NCBI GenBank assembly: GCA_026770585.1
Contig: MU647542.1
Coordinates: forward strand, 53,664 to 80,256
Length of the DNA: 26,593 nucleotides
Direction of reading: 5' to 3'
From: Baffinella frigidus
Taxonomy: Eukaryota > Cryptophyceae > Cryptomonadales > Baffinellaceae
Shown here: piece by piece, positions 26,533 to 26,593 of the stretch
Numbering within the stretch: the first letter of the stretch is position 1
Layout of the letters: each line of letters opens with the position of its first letter
The notes under the pieces: generated by a model
The model's database searches: none
Told to the model about the DNA's origin: nothing
The model's input: only the letters and a program-made list of their open reading frames with translations
Program-made: the position numbers and the translations under genes

Positions 26533-26593
26533 TCTGAACCCCAAACTCCAAACCCCAAACCCCAAACCCAAAACCACAAACCCCAAACCCCAA
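26533..26593 (+). repeat. CCCCAAA array at the right edge
   Basis: Start of the intron after AIF-like exon 11, C-rich on the sense strand; continues past the window. Confidence 0.8.

Noticed and set aside
1-26593. CRISPR array or bacterial operon
   Set aside because: Repeats are telomere-like, tandem and without unique spacers; genes have spliceosomal introns, so the DNA is eukaryotic.

Overview
The window looks like nuclear DNA of a photosynthetic eukaryote, probably an alga with a complex red-type plastid. Two facts point there. The minus-strand gene starts with a signal peptide ending in ASAFAP followed by a Ser/Arg/Leu-rich, acid-free stretch, the classic bipartite plastid presequence. 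The introns are full of heptamers related to the TTTAGGG telomere repeat. Genes are cut into very small exons (30-177 nt), and most internal exons begin with G directly after the acceptor AG, as described for dinoflagellates. I cannot name the species; dinoflagellate, chromerid, cryptophyte, haptophyte or ochrophyte are all possible.

Layout. 1-4419: no gene seen. It holds transposable-element remnants: a 520-bp Mutator-like element with a 10-bp target duplication and a tRNA-like segment, six hairpin MITEs ending TACAGGGGTACC, and other foldbacks. 4420-17517, minus strand: a 16-exon gene for a 394-residue protein with a Lon substrate-binding (PUA-like LON) domain and no protease or AAA+ part. 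The joined exons (1185 nt) form one open frame. 17518-18253: the shared divergent promoter region, with a telo-box array. 18254 to the right edge, plus strand: an AIF-like FAD/NAD(P)H oxidoreductase with an Arg-rich mitochondrial presequence and a hydrophobic anchor; eleven exons are placed and the 3' end lies outside the window.

Most internal exons are accompanied by one to four partial or complete same-strand copies ('exon echoes') in the neighbouring introns. Some echoes keep frame and splice sites; others are broken by MITEs with clean target duplications. Introns consist mainly of heptamer arrays, CT/GA microsatellites and MITEs. In both divergent genes the sense strand mostly carries the C-rich (CCCTAAA-like) strand, often running straight into the 3' splice site.

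The two proteins are predicted for different organelles (plastid and mitochondrion), so the head-to-head arrangement suggests at most shared promoter use. All exon calls come from reading both strands by eye; no alignment, HMM or transcript search was run.
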